This document shows positions 43,293-52,289 of a DNA stretch of 64,000 nucleotides, one piece after another (position 1 is the first letter of the stretch; each line of letters begins with the position of its first letter). The notes beneath the pieces were generated by a model. That model was given only the letters and a program-made list of their open reading frames with translations, had not been told where the DNA came from and searched no databases. The position numbers and the translations under genes were made by a program. This DNA is from CAG-632 sp963626805 (GTDB lineage Bacteria > Bacillota > Clostridia > Lachnospirales > Lachnospiraceae): NCBI GenBank assembly GCA_963626805.1, contig CAVFXS010000019.1, forward strand, positions 11,396-75,395. Direction: 5' to 3'.

Positions 43293-45239
43293 TTAACGGA
43301 TCTCTGCTCCGTGCGGCATCTCCTTCTCGGATGTCAACAGAGAAAGATTTCCGTTCTCATCCTCTGCACACAGAAGCATGCCCTCTGATTTTACTCCTGC
43401 CAGTGTTGCCGGCTTTAAGTTCGTTACTACAACGACCTTCTTACCTACCATCTCTTCCGGTGAGTACTGGGACTTGATGCCGGATACGATCTGACGGATC
43501 TCGCTGCCGATCTTAACCTGTGAGCACAACAGCTTCTTGGACTTCTTTACCTCTTCACAGGCAATAATCTGTCCCATCCGTAACTGTACCTTGTCAAACA
43601 GATCAATGTCGATTTCTTCCTTCTGCTCAACATCAATACCAGGACCGTACTGATTTAATTTCGCCTCTTCCTTCCGGCGCTCCAGCTCCTCCAGAACCTC
43701 ATTAACATCCAGACGTGCGAATAAGATCTCCGGCTTCTCGGTTACCTTATTATTATTCGGATACATACCGAAGCTTCCCAACTGATCGCACTCACGATCG
43801 GTTGCATTTAACTGCTTTAAGATCTTTTCTGCAGTCTCCGGCATGAAGGACTTTAACAATACCGCACCAATGGTGATACTCTCAACCAGATTGTAAAGAA
43901 CGGTCTCCAGTCTGCCACGGGATGCCTCATCCTTTGCCAATGCCCAAGGCATGGTCTCATCAATGTATTTGTTACATCTCTTAAAGAGTGTGAATATCTC
44001 TGTAATCGCATCTGCAACCCGAAGCTTCTCCATTGCCTTTGTTACCTTTAACGGAGTCTCCAGTGCCAGCTTCTTCAGCTCCTCGTCTACCGGTTCCGAA
44101 ACCTCTGAATTATAGACGATACCGCCAAAGTACTTATTAGACATGGAAATGGTCCGGTTCACCAGATTTCCTAAAGTATTGGCCAGATCGGAGTTCATAC
44201 GCTCTACGATCAGCTCCCATGAGATCACGCCATCATTCTCAAACGGCATCTCATGAAGCAGGAAATAACGAACCGCATCGACACCAAACATCTCTACCAG
44301 ATCATCGGCATAGATTACATTTCCCTTGGACTTACTCATCTTTCCGTCACTCTGGATCAGCCATGGATGACCGAATACCTGCTTCGGAAGCGGAAGGTCT
44401 AATGCCATCAGCATGATCGGCCAGTAAATGGTATGGAATCGTAAGATATCCTTTCCGATCAGATGCAGATCTGCCGGCCAGTACTTCTTAAATAACGGAT
44501 CACTGTTGCCGTCTACATCATAGCCAAGACCGGTAATGTAGTTTGTTAATGCATCGATCCATACATAAATAACATGCTTGTCATCAAAATCAACCGGGAT
44601 GCCCCACTTAAAGGAGGTTCTGGATACACACAGATCCTGCAGTCCAGGAAGCAGGAAGTTATTCATCATCTCGTTCTTTCTTGCCTCCGGCTGAATGAAC
44701 TCCGGATGAGCGTTAATGTGCTGGATCAGCTTGTCGGTGTATTTGCTGAGCTTGAAGAAGTATGCCTCTTCCTTCGCCGGCTGACACTCTCTGCCGCAGT
44801 CCGGACATTTGCCGTCGATCAGCTGGGAGCTGGTAAAGAAGGACTCACAAGGTGTACAGTACATACCCTCATACTCACCCTTATAAATATCACCTTTTTC
44901 ATATAATTTCTTAAAGATCTTCTGAACCTGCTTCTCATGATCCTCATCGGTAGTACGGATAAACTTATCATAGGAAGTATTCATCAGATCCCAGATTCTC
45001 TTGATCTCACCGGCAGTCTTGTCTACGAACTCCTTCGGGGTAACGCCTGCCTCTGCTGCCTTCTGCTCGATCTTCTGACCATGCTCATCGGTACCGGTCT
45101 GGAACCGTACGTCATAGCCTAAAAATCTCTTGTACCGTGCAATACTGTCTGCCAGTACGATTTCATACGTGTTTCCAATGTGCGGCTTGCCTGATGTATA
45201 GGCAATCGCAGTTGTGATGTAATAAGGTTTCTTTGCCAT
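43293..45239 (-). CDS. metG: Methionyl-tRNA synthetase
   Basis: 648 residues. HIGH motif as HIGNTYE near residue 20, zinc knuckle CTPCESFF and CPDCGREC near 128-148, KMSKS as KMSKSKGN near 300, anticodon-binding helical domain, and a C-terminal tRNA-binding EMAP-like domain (~550-648, VQLRMGQIIACEEVKKSKKL) for dimerisation. GGAGGAG precedes the ATG. It is preceded by a ~220-nt leader with T-box features and a terminator-like stem. Confidence 0.97.
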   Translation of the reverse strand: MAKKPYYITTAIAYTSGKPHIGNTYEIVLADSIARYKRFLGYDVRFQTGTDEHGQKIEQKAAEAGVTPKEFVDKTAGEIKRIWDLMNTSYDKFIRTTDEDHEKQVQKIFKKLYEKGDIYKGEYEGMYCTPCESFFTSSQLIDGKCPDCGRECQPAKEEAYFFKLSKYTDKLIQHINAHPEFIQPEARKNEMMNNFLLPGLQDLCVSRTSFKWGIPVDFDDKHVIYVWIDALTNYITGLGYDVDGNSDPLFKKYWPADLHLIGKDILRFHTIYWPIMLMALDLPLPKQVFGHPWLIQSDGKMSKSKGNVIYADDLVEMFGVDAVRYFLLHEMPFENDGVISWELIVERMNSDLANTLGNLVNRTISMSNKYFGGIVYNSEVSEPVDEELKKLALETPLKVTKAMEKLRVADAITEIFTLFKRCNKYIDETMPWALAKDEASRGRLETVLYNLVESITIGAVLLKSFMPETAEKILKQLNATDRECDQLGSFGMYPNNNKVTEKPEILFARLDVNEVLEELERRKEEAKLNQYGPGIDVEQKEEIDIDLFDKVQLRMGQIIACEEVKKSKKLLCSQVKIGSEIRQIVSGIKSQYSPEEMVGKKVVVVTNLKPATLAGVKSEGMLLCAEDENGNLSLLTSEKEMPHGAEIR

Positions 45240-45276
45240 TTCTGCTCCTCCTGCATTCTATTTCTCTTCCTATCAG

Positions 45277-45463
45277 AAAACCCGCCCTTAAGATTCCTGT
45301 CCGGCGTTTCGACCTTCTGTTCAAGTCATCTTAAAGACGGGTATAAATCACTCCAAGACCATCTTCCATAAGTACTCCACTCTCTGTTCACAGCTCCCCA
45401 GAGTCTCTGTCAGTGTCCTTCTCATGTACTCTTCTTTTCCTTGCGTATAACCTTATAAAACTA
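45277..45463 (-). ncRNA. T-box-like leader RNA of metG
   Basis: Stem I features on the minus strand: AAGAGTAC (45433 downward) closes with GTACTT; inside are an AGAGA bulge, CTCTG-GGGAGCTGTGAA-CAGAG distal hairpin and a possible ATG specifier in GGAAGATGG before CTTGGAGTG. A long stem (CCCGTC-TTTAAGAT with ATCTTAA-GGGCGGG, 45281-45341) followed by TTTT is the terminator. The expected T-box motif AAGGTGGAACCGCG reads AAGGTCGAAACGCC (45303-45316), so the tRNA-acceptor bulge is changed. Met T-box by gene context; the deviation lowers confidence. Confidence 0.6.
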
Positions 45464-45469
45464 ACTTTA

Positions 45470-45498
45470 AGTATACCTATCCGGTTCTCAACTGTCAA
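45470..45498 (-). promoter_or_regulatory. Promoter of the metG leader
   Basis: On the minus strand TTGACA (45493-45498), 17-bp spacer, TATACT (45470-45475); near consensus. It begins 6 nt after the stop of the upstream reductase gene. Confidence 0.8.
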
Positions 45499-45503
45499 GC
45501 ATT

Positions 45504-46457
45504 CTACTCGAAATTATCTTCCATGCTGTGAATCAGCCGGACAATCATAGTATGTCCCGGAACCGGCACTCCATACTTCTTTGCCAGATCCACAATACAG
45601 CCATTTAACGTATCGATTTCCGTCTTCTGCTTCTTCTCGATATCCTGTAATGTGGATGCCCGATGATAATAGGTATCCGGTATCAGTTTCTCATAAAATA
45701 CCTGCTTATATTCCTTAGCAGTCGCCCAGTTGGTCGTGTATCCTGCCGCATCCATAACCGCATAGGTCTCATCAATCAGCTGATCCATAATGGCTCTGGA
45801 GGATTCCGACTCCATCAGCTTTCCGTAATTCACACCAAGAATCGCTCCCAGCGGATTCAGCGTCGTATTGTAAAGCATCTTTGCCCACAGGAACTTACCG
45901 ACATCCTCTGTTACCTGCGTCGGCATCCCTGCCGTGTCCAATGCGTGTGCCAGCGGCTCCATGCAGCTGTTATCACATCCGTGCAGGGAACCCAGTAAGA
46001 TCGGTGCCGTATGCACGGTGACATGACTGATATTCGGCTCCGGTCTTAAAAATCCGGTAATCACTCTGGCATTATACACCTGCTCCTTCGGGAAATATTC
46101 CAGATACGGAACATCATTTCCCCAGCCGTTCTGCATAATTACGAGCTTGCCGTTCTTCTTCAGACACTCCCGGTGATTCCACAGTTCTTTGCTCACTTCC
46201 GGGTTAGCCATCGTCTTTGTACTGATGATTACATAATCATATGCATCGGAAGGAAGTTCTTCATAAGACTCATACGCTCCGACATCTCCCGCCGGACAGC
46301 TGTACTCACCAAACAGTCCATTCCTGCCGATTCCTTTCTCACGGATTGCCTGCAGGGTCTTTCCCCGCGCCAGAATATCCACCTGCACATCCTGGCTTCT
46401 TAAAAATGTTGCGATCGCAATTCCAATTGCTCCCGCACCTACTACTAATGTCATCAT
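45504..46457 (-). CDS. 2-dehydropantoate 2-reductase family protein
   Basis: 317 residues, ApbA/PanE family. Rossmann motif GAGAIGIAIATFL at residues 7-19, Lys in STKTMANPE region, and the C-terminal helical domain with the conserved KMLYNTTLNPLGAIL (Lys near 200). It may be the ketopantoate reductase of pantothenate synthesis or a paralogue acting on another 2-keto acid; no pan genes adjoin. Start overlaps the stop of the SDR gene as ATGA, so the two are coupled. Confidence 0.83.
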   Translation of the reverse strand: MMTLVVGAGAIGIAIATFLRSQDVQVDILARGKTLQAIREKGIGRNGLFGEYSCPAGDVGAYESYEELPSDAYDYVIISTKTMANPEVSKELWNHRECLKKNGKLVIMQNGWGNDVPYLEYFPKEQVYNARVITGFLRPEPNISHVTVHTAPILLGSLHGCDNSCMEPLAHALDTAGMPTQVTEDVGKFLWAKMLYNTTLNPLGAILGVNYGKLMESESSRAIMDQLIDETYAVMDAAGYTTNWATAKEYKQVFYEKLIPDTYYHRASTLQDIEKKQKTEIDTLNGCIVDLAKKYGVPVPGHTMIVRLIHSMEDNFE

Positions 46458-47254
46458 GGTCTCTGTCCTAAGCCGCCTTCCAGTGTAATTGTCTCGCCTG
46501 TCATATACTTGAAATCCGGTGATGCCAGCTGTACACAGACTCTTCCGATCTCCAACTCAGAATCTCCGATGTGTCCCATCGGGGGCGTGTGTACGTTCTT
46601 CTCAAATGCATCCGGATATGCCTTCTGGAACTGCTCCAGCTGTGAGGTCCATGCCAGCGGGCAGATAATATTTACATTAATTCCGTCCTTTGCCCACTCG
46701 GTTGCCGCTACTCTGGTCAGACCACGAATGCCTTCCTTCGCTGCTGCGTATGCACACTGCCCGAAATTACCGAACAGACCGGCACCGGATGCGAAATTGA
46801 TCACCGAACCCTTCTGCTCCTTCAAATACGGATAGCATGCCTTCATATAATAAAAAGCTGCATATAGGCCGGAGTACATTGCCAGATTAAACTGGTCGGT
46901 CGTGTGCTCTGCCAGCGGCACACCAGAAGCAGATGCCTGTGCGTTATTGATCAGCACATCGATTCTTCCAAATGTATCCATGGTCTGTTTTATCACATTG
47001 GCAACCACTGCTTCATTGTCTGCACTTGCTTCAATGTCTGCCTGAACTGCCAGTACCTTGATTCCGTACAGACGCTCCAGCTCTTCCTTTGCATCTTCAA
47101 GCTTCTTCACATTCCGTCCTGTGATAACAAGATTGGCGCCTTCTTTCGCATATGCTGTTGCGATTCCGTAACCGATCGAGCCGCATCTTCCGTCACTTAA
47201 GACTGCACGTCCGCCACCGGTAATGATTGCTGTTTTGCCTGTTAAAAATCCCAT
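46454..47254 (-). CDS. Short-chain dehydrogenase/reductase with insertion in the glycine motif
   Basis: 266 residues, classical SDR. The cofactor motif is unusual: TGGGRAVLSDGRCGSIGYGIA, with about ten extra residues between TGGG and SIGYGIA. NNAQASASG follows near 96, and the catalytic pair is YAAAK near 168 with Ser in NFASGAG upstream. TAAGGAGG precedes the ATG. First gene of a two-gene unit with the PanE-like reductase, suggesting both act on one keto/hydroxy-acid route; substrate unknown. Confidence 0.82.
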   Translation of the reverse strand: MGFLTGKTAIITGGGRAVLSDGRCGSIGYGIATAYAKEGANLVITGRNVKKLEDAKEELERLYGIKVLAVQADIEASADNEAVVANVIKQTMDTFGRIDVLINNAQASASGVPLAEHTTDQFNLAMYSGLYAAFYYMKACYPYLKEQKGSVINFASGAGLFGNFGQCAYAAAKEGIRGLTRVAATEWAKDGINVNIICPLAWTSQLEQFQKAYPDAFEKNVHTPPMGHIGDSELEIGRVCVQLASPDFKYMTGETITLEGGLGQRP

Positions 47255-47388
47255 ACCTTACATCCTCCTTACTCTTATATCTGCATGTGCGAATATTCCA
47301 TACACATATGCTCTTTTCTGCTACTTGTCAGTATACCAAAATCCGGTCAGAAATTCCACCGATTCCACTGCTTCTTCTCTATTTTTAG

Positions 47389-47417
47389 TTGTTTTTTCTC
47401 AATGCTATGCGTATAAT
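47389..47417 (+). promoter_or_regulatory. Predicted promoter of the DUF885 gene
   Basis: TTGTTT (47389-47394), 17-bp spacer, TATAAT (47412-47417), about 46 nt before the ATG. Confidence 0.6.
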
Positions 47418-47463
47418 TATCATAGGTTATTTTATGTAAAACACAAGCATAGAAGGAGTTTAT

Positions 47464-49254
47464 ATGAATCTACATACTATTTCGAAACGAATCACAGCCG
47501 TTGCCTTAAGTGCAGTGCTGTTGTTTACCGCTTCCGGATGTACCAATTCCTCGGTTGCCGCAACACCCGATGCCGAGTTTGATGCATTTCTGGAGGAGTT
47601 ATTTACAGAGGAAGTCACCTCAAATACCCTGAATCTCCATTTCACCTTAAAGGATCCGGAGGGGTACGGCATTGAGGATCTGGAGCCAACGCTCGGCGAT
47701 CTGGATGACCGCGACTTTGCAAGCATGGATTCCGACTGGGACGATCTGGATGGCACCTTTCAGGAATTAAAGTCCTATAATTATAAGAAGCTGGATGCCA
47801 AGCAGCAGCTGACTTATGATGTCCTGTATCATTACATGGAACAGGAATTATCCGTGCGTGACTGCAAGTACGAGGGAACCGTTTTCGGTCAGGTCACCGG
47901 CGTGCAGAGCAATATGCCGCTTAATATGTCTCTGTATGAATTCTACTCCAAGGATGACGTGGAAGATTATCTGGCACTGATGGAGCTTCTGGATGATTAT
48001 TTTGAATACTGCGTGGATTATGAGAAGTACCGTACCGATAACGGATACGGTATGTCCGACGGTGCCATCGACGATGCGGTCGAACAATGTAATGAGTTTC
48101 TGGCACACCGCGAGGACAATTATCTGATCACCACCTTTGATAACCGGATGGATGAGCTGGATTTCTTAACCGAAACCGAAAAAAGCTCCTATAAGGACCA
48201 GAACAAAAACTCCGTTCTGAATACCGTGATTCCTGCCTACGAGAACATGATCGATGAGCTGAACGGTCTGAAGGGCAAGGGTAAGGATCTGGGCGGCATC
48301 TGCAATTATGAAGGCGGAAAAGAATATTATGAGTATATTCTGGCGCATAAGACCGGTTCCTCCAAATCCGTTAAGGAAATGGAAACGGTCCTGAATCAGG
48401 TGCTGGATGACTCCATGGAAATGCTTTATGACGTCTATGTGAATGCACCGGATGTGTATATGGAATATTTCGGAGATGAGAACTTCGTGGTAGAGGGATT
48501 ATCCGATCCACGCAGCTTCTTAGAATATTACAAGCAGGAAATGGACGGTTCTTATCCGACACCGCCGGAGGTCAACTATAAGATCAGTGACATCGATCCA
48601 TCCATTGCAGATATTTTATCTCCTGCATTCTGTGTAACTCCTTGCATTGATGATTATACCGACAATGTGATCCAGGTAAACCGAAGCAAGGACAATGGCG
48701 GTGCCGGCGGCTTATCTGCCACCTATGCACATGAGGGATATCCGGGACATCTTTACCAGATGACGTATTTCCTGTCCACGGATCCTTATCCGGTTCGGGA
48801 TACCTTAAGCTTCCTCGGCTATGATGAGGGCTGGGCCATGTATGTTGAAATGCGTTCCTACAATCTGGTCACCTATGAAAATTATGACAGTAACTATGTC
48901 CGTGAGATGTATATCGCAGGTACCCTGCAAAACATTGCGTTCTCCTGTCTGGCCGACATCTATGTAAATTATTACGGATACACTGTGGATCAGCTGGCAA
49001 GCTATATGGATGATAACGGATTTAACGGCGATGCCGCACAGGGCTTATATGATATGATGATTGAAGAACCGGGATATTATCCTCAGTACTTCATCGGTTA
49101 TCTGGAGTTCGTTGAACTGCGGGACTATGCCGAGGAGAAGCTCGGTGAGGATTTTGACGAGGTAGCCTACCATAAGGTCATTCTGGAAACCGGTCCGTGT
49201 GATTTCGATACCTTGCGGACACAGGTTGATCGATATATTGAGACAGTTAAATAG
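47464..49254 (+). CDS. DUF885 lipoprotein, putative zinc peptidase
   Basis: 596 residues. Lipoprotein signal with lipobox TASGC (Cys near residue 22) places it on the outer face of the membrane. The DUF885 domain fills the rest, with the metal motif YAHEGYPGHLYQ near 421 (HExxH-like HEGYPGH) and GYDEGWAMYVEM downstream supplying a further Glu. DUF885 proteins resemble gluzincin carboxypeptidases; substrate unproven, probably peptides. AGAAGGAG precedes the ATG. Monocistronic between promoter and terminator. Confidence 0.87.
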   Translation: MNLHTISKRITAVALSAVLLFTASGCTNSSVAATPDAEFDAFLEELFTEEVTSNTLNLHFTLKDPEGYGIEDLEPTLGDLDDRDFASMDSDWDDLDGTFQELKSYNYKKLDAKQQLTYDVLYHYMEQELSVRDCKYEGTVFGQVTGVQSNMPLNMSLYEFYSKDDVEDYLALMELLDDYFEYCVDYEKYRTDNGYGMSDGAIDDAVEQCNEFLAHREDNYLITTFDNRMDELDFLTETEKSSYKDQNKNSVLNTVIPAYENMIDELNGLKGKGKDLGGICNYEGGKEYYEYILAHKTGSSKSVKEMETVLNQVLDDSMEMLYDVYVNAPDVYMEYFGDENFVVEGLSDPRSFLEYYKQEMDGSYPTPPEVNYKISDIDPSIADILSPAFCVTPCIDDYTDNVIQVNRSKDNGGAGGLSATYAHEGYPGHLYQMTYFLSTDPYPVRDTLSFLGYDEGWAMYVEMRSYNLVTYENYDSNYVREMYIAGTLQNIAFSCLADIYVNYYGYTVDQLASYMDDNGFNGDAAQGLYDMMIEEPGYYPQYFIGYLEFVELRDYAEEKLGEDFDEVAYHKVILETGPCDFDTLRTQVDRYIETVK

Positions 49255-49275
49255 TGAAGCGATAAGTTCATTTAG

Positions 49276-49309
49276 AAAAGGAGCAGTTGCACGAATGCCT
49301 GCTCCTTTT
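49276..49309. terminator. Bidirectional terminator after the DUF885 gene
   Basis: An 11-bp perfect stem AAAAGGAGCAG/CTGCTCCTTTT with a 12-nt loop; the A/T ends serve both the DUF885 gene and the convergent 49321-49770 gene. Confidence 0.85.
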
Positions 49310-49320
49310 CATATTGCTCT

Positions 49321-49770
49321 TTATGCTTCTCGCGGAAACGAGCCTATCAGTGTCGGCTTCATCCCATATGCTTCGGAGAAACGATAAATATAAGTATTGA
49401 CCACGGATGCGGAATATACCTGCTGCTCCAGGCAGCATTTCACAATCTGATCATTTAAACAGGCATCCTCAAAATGGTAACCTGCCAGATGTAATAACTC
49501 TTCTGCTTCCTCCACCGTCAGCCCCAGTGCAATACAATATGCCAGTGCGATTGCCTTGGTCGGTCGATACCGGTCACCAACCTTTTTTAACTTACTATGT
49601 ACCCGCCGGTCAATGTTCCCGCGCTTATAAATACTGTAGGGATGTTCAAATTCACCAGATAGAATCAAGTCATTGATTCGCTGCTCCACGTACCGCTTAA
49701 AACTTTTCTCAGGATCATTCACAAAATGCTCCTGTAAATATTCATCCATGATCAAATCCATCTCTGTCAT
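49321..49770 (-). CDS. HTH-like protein resembling the C-terminal region of some macrodomain proteins
   Basis: 149 residues. The segment YSIYKRGNIDRRVHSKLKKV followed by RPTKAIALAYCIALGLTVEE resembles the helix-turn-helix-like segment fused behind some Firmicutes macrodomain proteins (NIDRKLFSKI ... PSKATALAFAIAL). Here it stands alone. The remaining residues are helical and charged, with no membrane segment. Role unknown; regulatory or ADP-ribose-linked functions are possibilities only. Confidence 0.55.
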   Translation of the reverse strand: MTEMDLIMDEYLQEHFVNDPEKSFKRYVEQRINDLILSGEFEHPYSIYKRGNIDRRVHSKLKKVGDRYRPTKAIALAYCIALGLTVEEAEELLHLAGYHFEDACLNDQIVKCCLEQQVYSASVVNTYIYRFSEAYGMKPTLIGSFPREA

Positions 49771-49875
49771 CGCTTCTGCACTCTCCCACCTGTTCTCTTT
49801 TGATTCATATGGATTATCATATAATATTTTGAAAGATTTTAGGTCTATACAGAAGCGACATTCGTCAAAAAATAA

Positions 49876-50034
49876 CTATTCTGTCCGATGTTTTTCGATA
49901 ATTTCTTTAAATCTCTGATAAGAGGCATCGGTCTCCCGGTCTGCCATCTGATCAATTTCCTCTTCGATTGCCTGCTCATCTAACTCACTGAATAATCCTG
50001 CCAGATCATCCTCTGAAAAAAAGTTGCCGTCCAT
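49876..50034 (-). CDS. Small acidic hypothetical protein
   Basis: 52 residues from ATG 50034 (MDGNFFSEDDLAG), set by GAGGAGG 7 nt upstream; earlier in-frame codons lack a site. Rich in Glu and Asp and predicted fully helical (LFSELDEQAIEEEIDQMADR). Located 62 nt after spmB on the same strand. Family not recognised. Confidence 0.55.
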   Translation of the reverse strand: MDGNFFSEDDLAGLFSELDEQAIEEEIDQMADRETDASYQRFKEIIEKHRTE

Positions 50035-50096
50035 TTGTAACCTCCTCGTATCCGTAACAATATATAAGTTAAATATATAGTTATCATAACAAATCC

Positions 50097-50636
50097 CTAA
50101 TGGAATAACAAGGTACTTATTACCACACTTGCTATGATTCCGGCCATGGTCGCGATCAGTCCGCCAACCAGCGTCCATCTGGTTTTCTTAATGCCGACTG
50201 CCAGAAAATACACCGACATAATATAGAAAATACTCTCCGTACAGCTCATGACAATGGATGCCAGCAGCCCGATCTGCGAATCGGTTCCAAACTCCTTAAA
50301 CAGATCAAATACCAGTCCATTTGCCGCCGAGGTGGAAAACATCCGTACCAGAATCAGCGGCAGCACCTCCGCCGGGATCCGAAAAAGCTCTCCCACCGGA
50401 GCAAGAAGCTCCGCCAGCATATTCAATGCACCGGATGTCCGTATAATTCCGACTGCAACCATCAGTCCCACCAGGGTCGGGGCAATATCCACTACAATCC
50501 GGAATCCATCCTTCACGCCCCGAATAAATATATCATATACCTTCTCCCGATTCAGGATTCCATAACCGACAATATAGAAAATCACCAACGGCATCAGGAA
50601 GTTGGACACCATGGAAATGATACCCATCAGACTCAT
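50097..50636 (-). CDS. spmB: Spore maturation protein B
   Basis: 179 residues, nucleoside-recognition/Gate domain family. Five hydrophobic segments, with the family motifs VGYGILNREKVYDIFIRG and STSAANGLVFDL. SpmA and SpmB are needed for core dehydration and heat resistance of Bacillus and Clostridium spores. Start overlaps the spmA stop as ATGA. Confidence 0.92.
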   Translation of the reverse strand: MSLMGIISMVSNFLMPLVIFYIVGYGILNREKVYDIFIRGVKDGFRIVVDIAPTLVGLMVAVGIIRTSGALNMLAELLAPVGELFRIPAEVLPLILVRMFSTSAANGLVFDLFKEFGTDSQIGLLASIVMSCTESIFYIMSVYFLAVGIKKTRWTLVGGLIATMAGIIASVVISTLLFH

Positions 50637-51241
50637 TTCCCGCCTCCTCTCCTACAACGCCAGAGACCATACAGCACGCCTGCCAGCGTTGAGACAAACG
50701 TTGCGATCATACCCGGCAGAATAATGGCTCCCGGATGCACCGAACCGTATTGGGAACGATACGCTATCATGTTGATCGGGATTAATTGAAGAGACGAGAT
50801 ATTGATCACCATAAAGAAACACATTTCATCGCTCGCTGCATTCGGATCTCCCCCCGTTGTCCGGCAGCTCTCCCGATGAATCCGCTGCAGTTCCTTCATC
50901 GCCTGCAGACCGGTCGGTGTAGCCGCCCAGCCCAGTCCCAGCAGATTCGCAACCATATTGGCGGCAATGTATCCCATTGCTTTTTCATCCCCTGCGATAC
51001 GAGGAAATAGTAATCGGAGTATCGGCATCAGCAGCCGCGTCAGCTGCCTGACCAGTCCGGTCGCCTCTGCAAGTTTCATGATCCCTGTCCACATACCAAC
51101 GACGCCAAGCATCACGATACATAACTGAATTGCCTCCCTGGAAGAGTCCAGAATGCCGGTAGAAACATTCTCCATGGTGCCGGTAAATGCCGCTACCATG
51201 ATGCCGACCATAATCAGAATTGCCCAGATGTAATTTAACAT
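50633..51241 (-). CDS. spmA: Spore maturation protein A
   Basis: 202 residues from the ATG at 51241 (MLNYIWAILIMVGI), the usual N-terminus of the family. It has five or six membrane segments and the motifs GLGWAATPTGLQAMKEL and FFMVINISSLQLIPIN. The ribosome site is poor: no AGGAGG within 15 nt. A longer in-frame reading reaches toward the RhuM-Fic gene. The gene upstream may have been inserted here and replaced the original leader. Confidence 0.9.
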   Translation of the reverse strand: MLNYIWAILIMVGIMVAAFTGTMENVSTGILDSSREAIQLCIVMLGVVGMWTGIMKLAEATGLVRQLTRLLMPILRLLFPRIAGDEKAMGYIAANMVANLLGLGWAATPTGLQAMKELQRIHRESCRTTGGDPNAASDEMCFFMVINISSLQLIPINMIAYRSQYGSVHPGAIILPGMIATFVSTLAGVLYGLWRCRRGGGK

Positions 51242-51329
51242 ATACGTATGTCCGGAAAGCTTTACTCCATATAAATATATCTGTGGTGGGGGGAAAATAT
51301 GCGTGGGGAAATTGCGGTTTGACATCAAA

Positions 51330-52265
51330 CTACATTGTTAGCAAATTCATCACCAAATTAACCATGATATCTTTTTCTTTTGGGTCTGACTCTGCAATCA
51401 TTAATGTTATTGCTACCAATGCACCATCACTTATCCTCTTCTGTCCATCTTTACAGAGCACATCATTACGAGCCAAAAACTCCAAAAATAATGTTGCAGC
51501 AATCCTCTTACATCCATCGGCATAAGGATGATCTTTTATCATAAAATATAAAAGATTCGCTGCTTTCTCTTCTAAAGAAGGATAAACCTCTCCACCAAAA
51601 ACATTTTGATAAACCGCAGCCAGAATACCTTCAACTTTTCCCTTTTCCTTTTCAACACCAAAAACATCCGAATGAAATGAGTCTTCCATCGCATTCACCA
51701 TATTTCGGCAATCCTCATATGTAATTCTATATATAGCCCTATTTCCTACAGGTTTTTTAAGGGATTGATGATCATACTGATCCAATAACAGCAATGCATT
51801 TGTATATAAATTAACAGCCTTCAGCACCTCTGCTTCATCCACTTCTAAAGTACATGCAAGCATTTTAGTTTGAATATCTACTGTTCGTTGCAAAGCCTCT
51901 AATCTTTTTTCATTAATTGCATATCCCTGAATAATATACTGTTTCAAAACACTATTCGCCCATTTTCTAAATTCCACCCCTCGATTAGATTTAACTCTAT
52001 AACCTACAGAAATAATCATATCTAAATTATAATGTTCTACTTGATATACTTTCCCATCCGAAGCAGTTGTCGCAAAATTTGCGACAACTGAATTATCTAA
52101 TTCTTCTTTTAATGCATTATTAATATGTTTGCCAATTGTCTTTACATCTCTTCCAAATAACTCAGCTAACTGATTTCTATTAAGCCATACCGTATTATTT
52201 TCAATAGGTACCGTCAGCTTTATTTTCTTATCAGCGGTCTCAAACAAGATCAGCTCATTCTCCAT
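51330..52265 (-). CDS. RhuM-Fic/Doc fusion protein
   Basis: 311 residues coded by clearly AT-richer DNA than its neighbours, suggesting transfer. Residues 1-180 are a RhuM domain (VWLNRNQLAELFGRDVKTIG, MIISVGYRVKSNRGVEFRKW). The C-terminal part (~200-311) is a Fic/Doc domain whose core reads HPYADGCKRIAATLF near residue 255, with Cys where Asn is usual in DGNKR. Fic/Doc proteins AMPylate or phosphorylate proteins; this fused form is often linked to restriction or toxin loci. No antitoxin gene is evident beside it. GAGGGAG precedes the ATG. Confidence 0.83.
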   Translation of the reverse strand: MENELILFETADKKIKLTVPIENNTVWLNRNQLAELFGRDVKTIGKHINNALKEELDNSVVANFATTASDGKVYQVEHYNLDMIISVGYRVKSNRGVEFRKWANSVLKQYIIQGYAINEKRLEALQRTVDIQTKMLACTLEVDEAEVLKAVNLYTNALLLLDQYDHQSLKKPVGNRAIYRITYEDCRNMVNAMEDSFHSDVFGVEKEKGKVEGILAAVYQNVFGGEVYPSLEEKAANLLYFMIKDHPYADGCKRIAATLFLEFLARNDVLCKDGQKRISDGALVAITLMIAESDPKEKDIMVNLVMNLLTM

Positions 52266-52289
52266 GCTTAAATCTCCCTCATAAAAATG

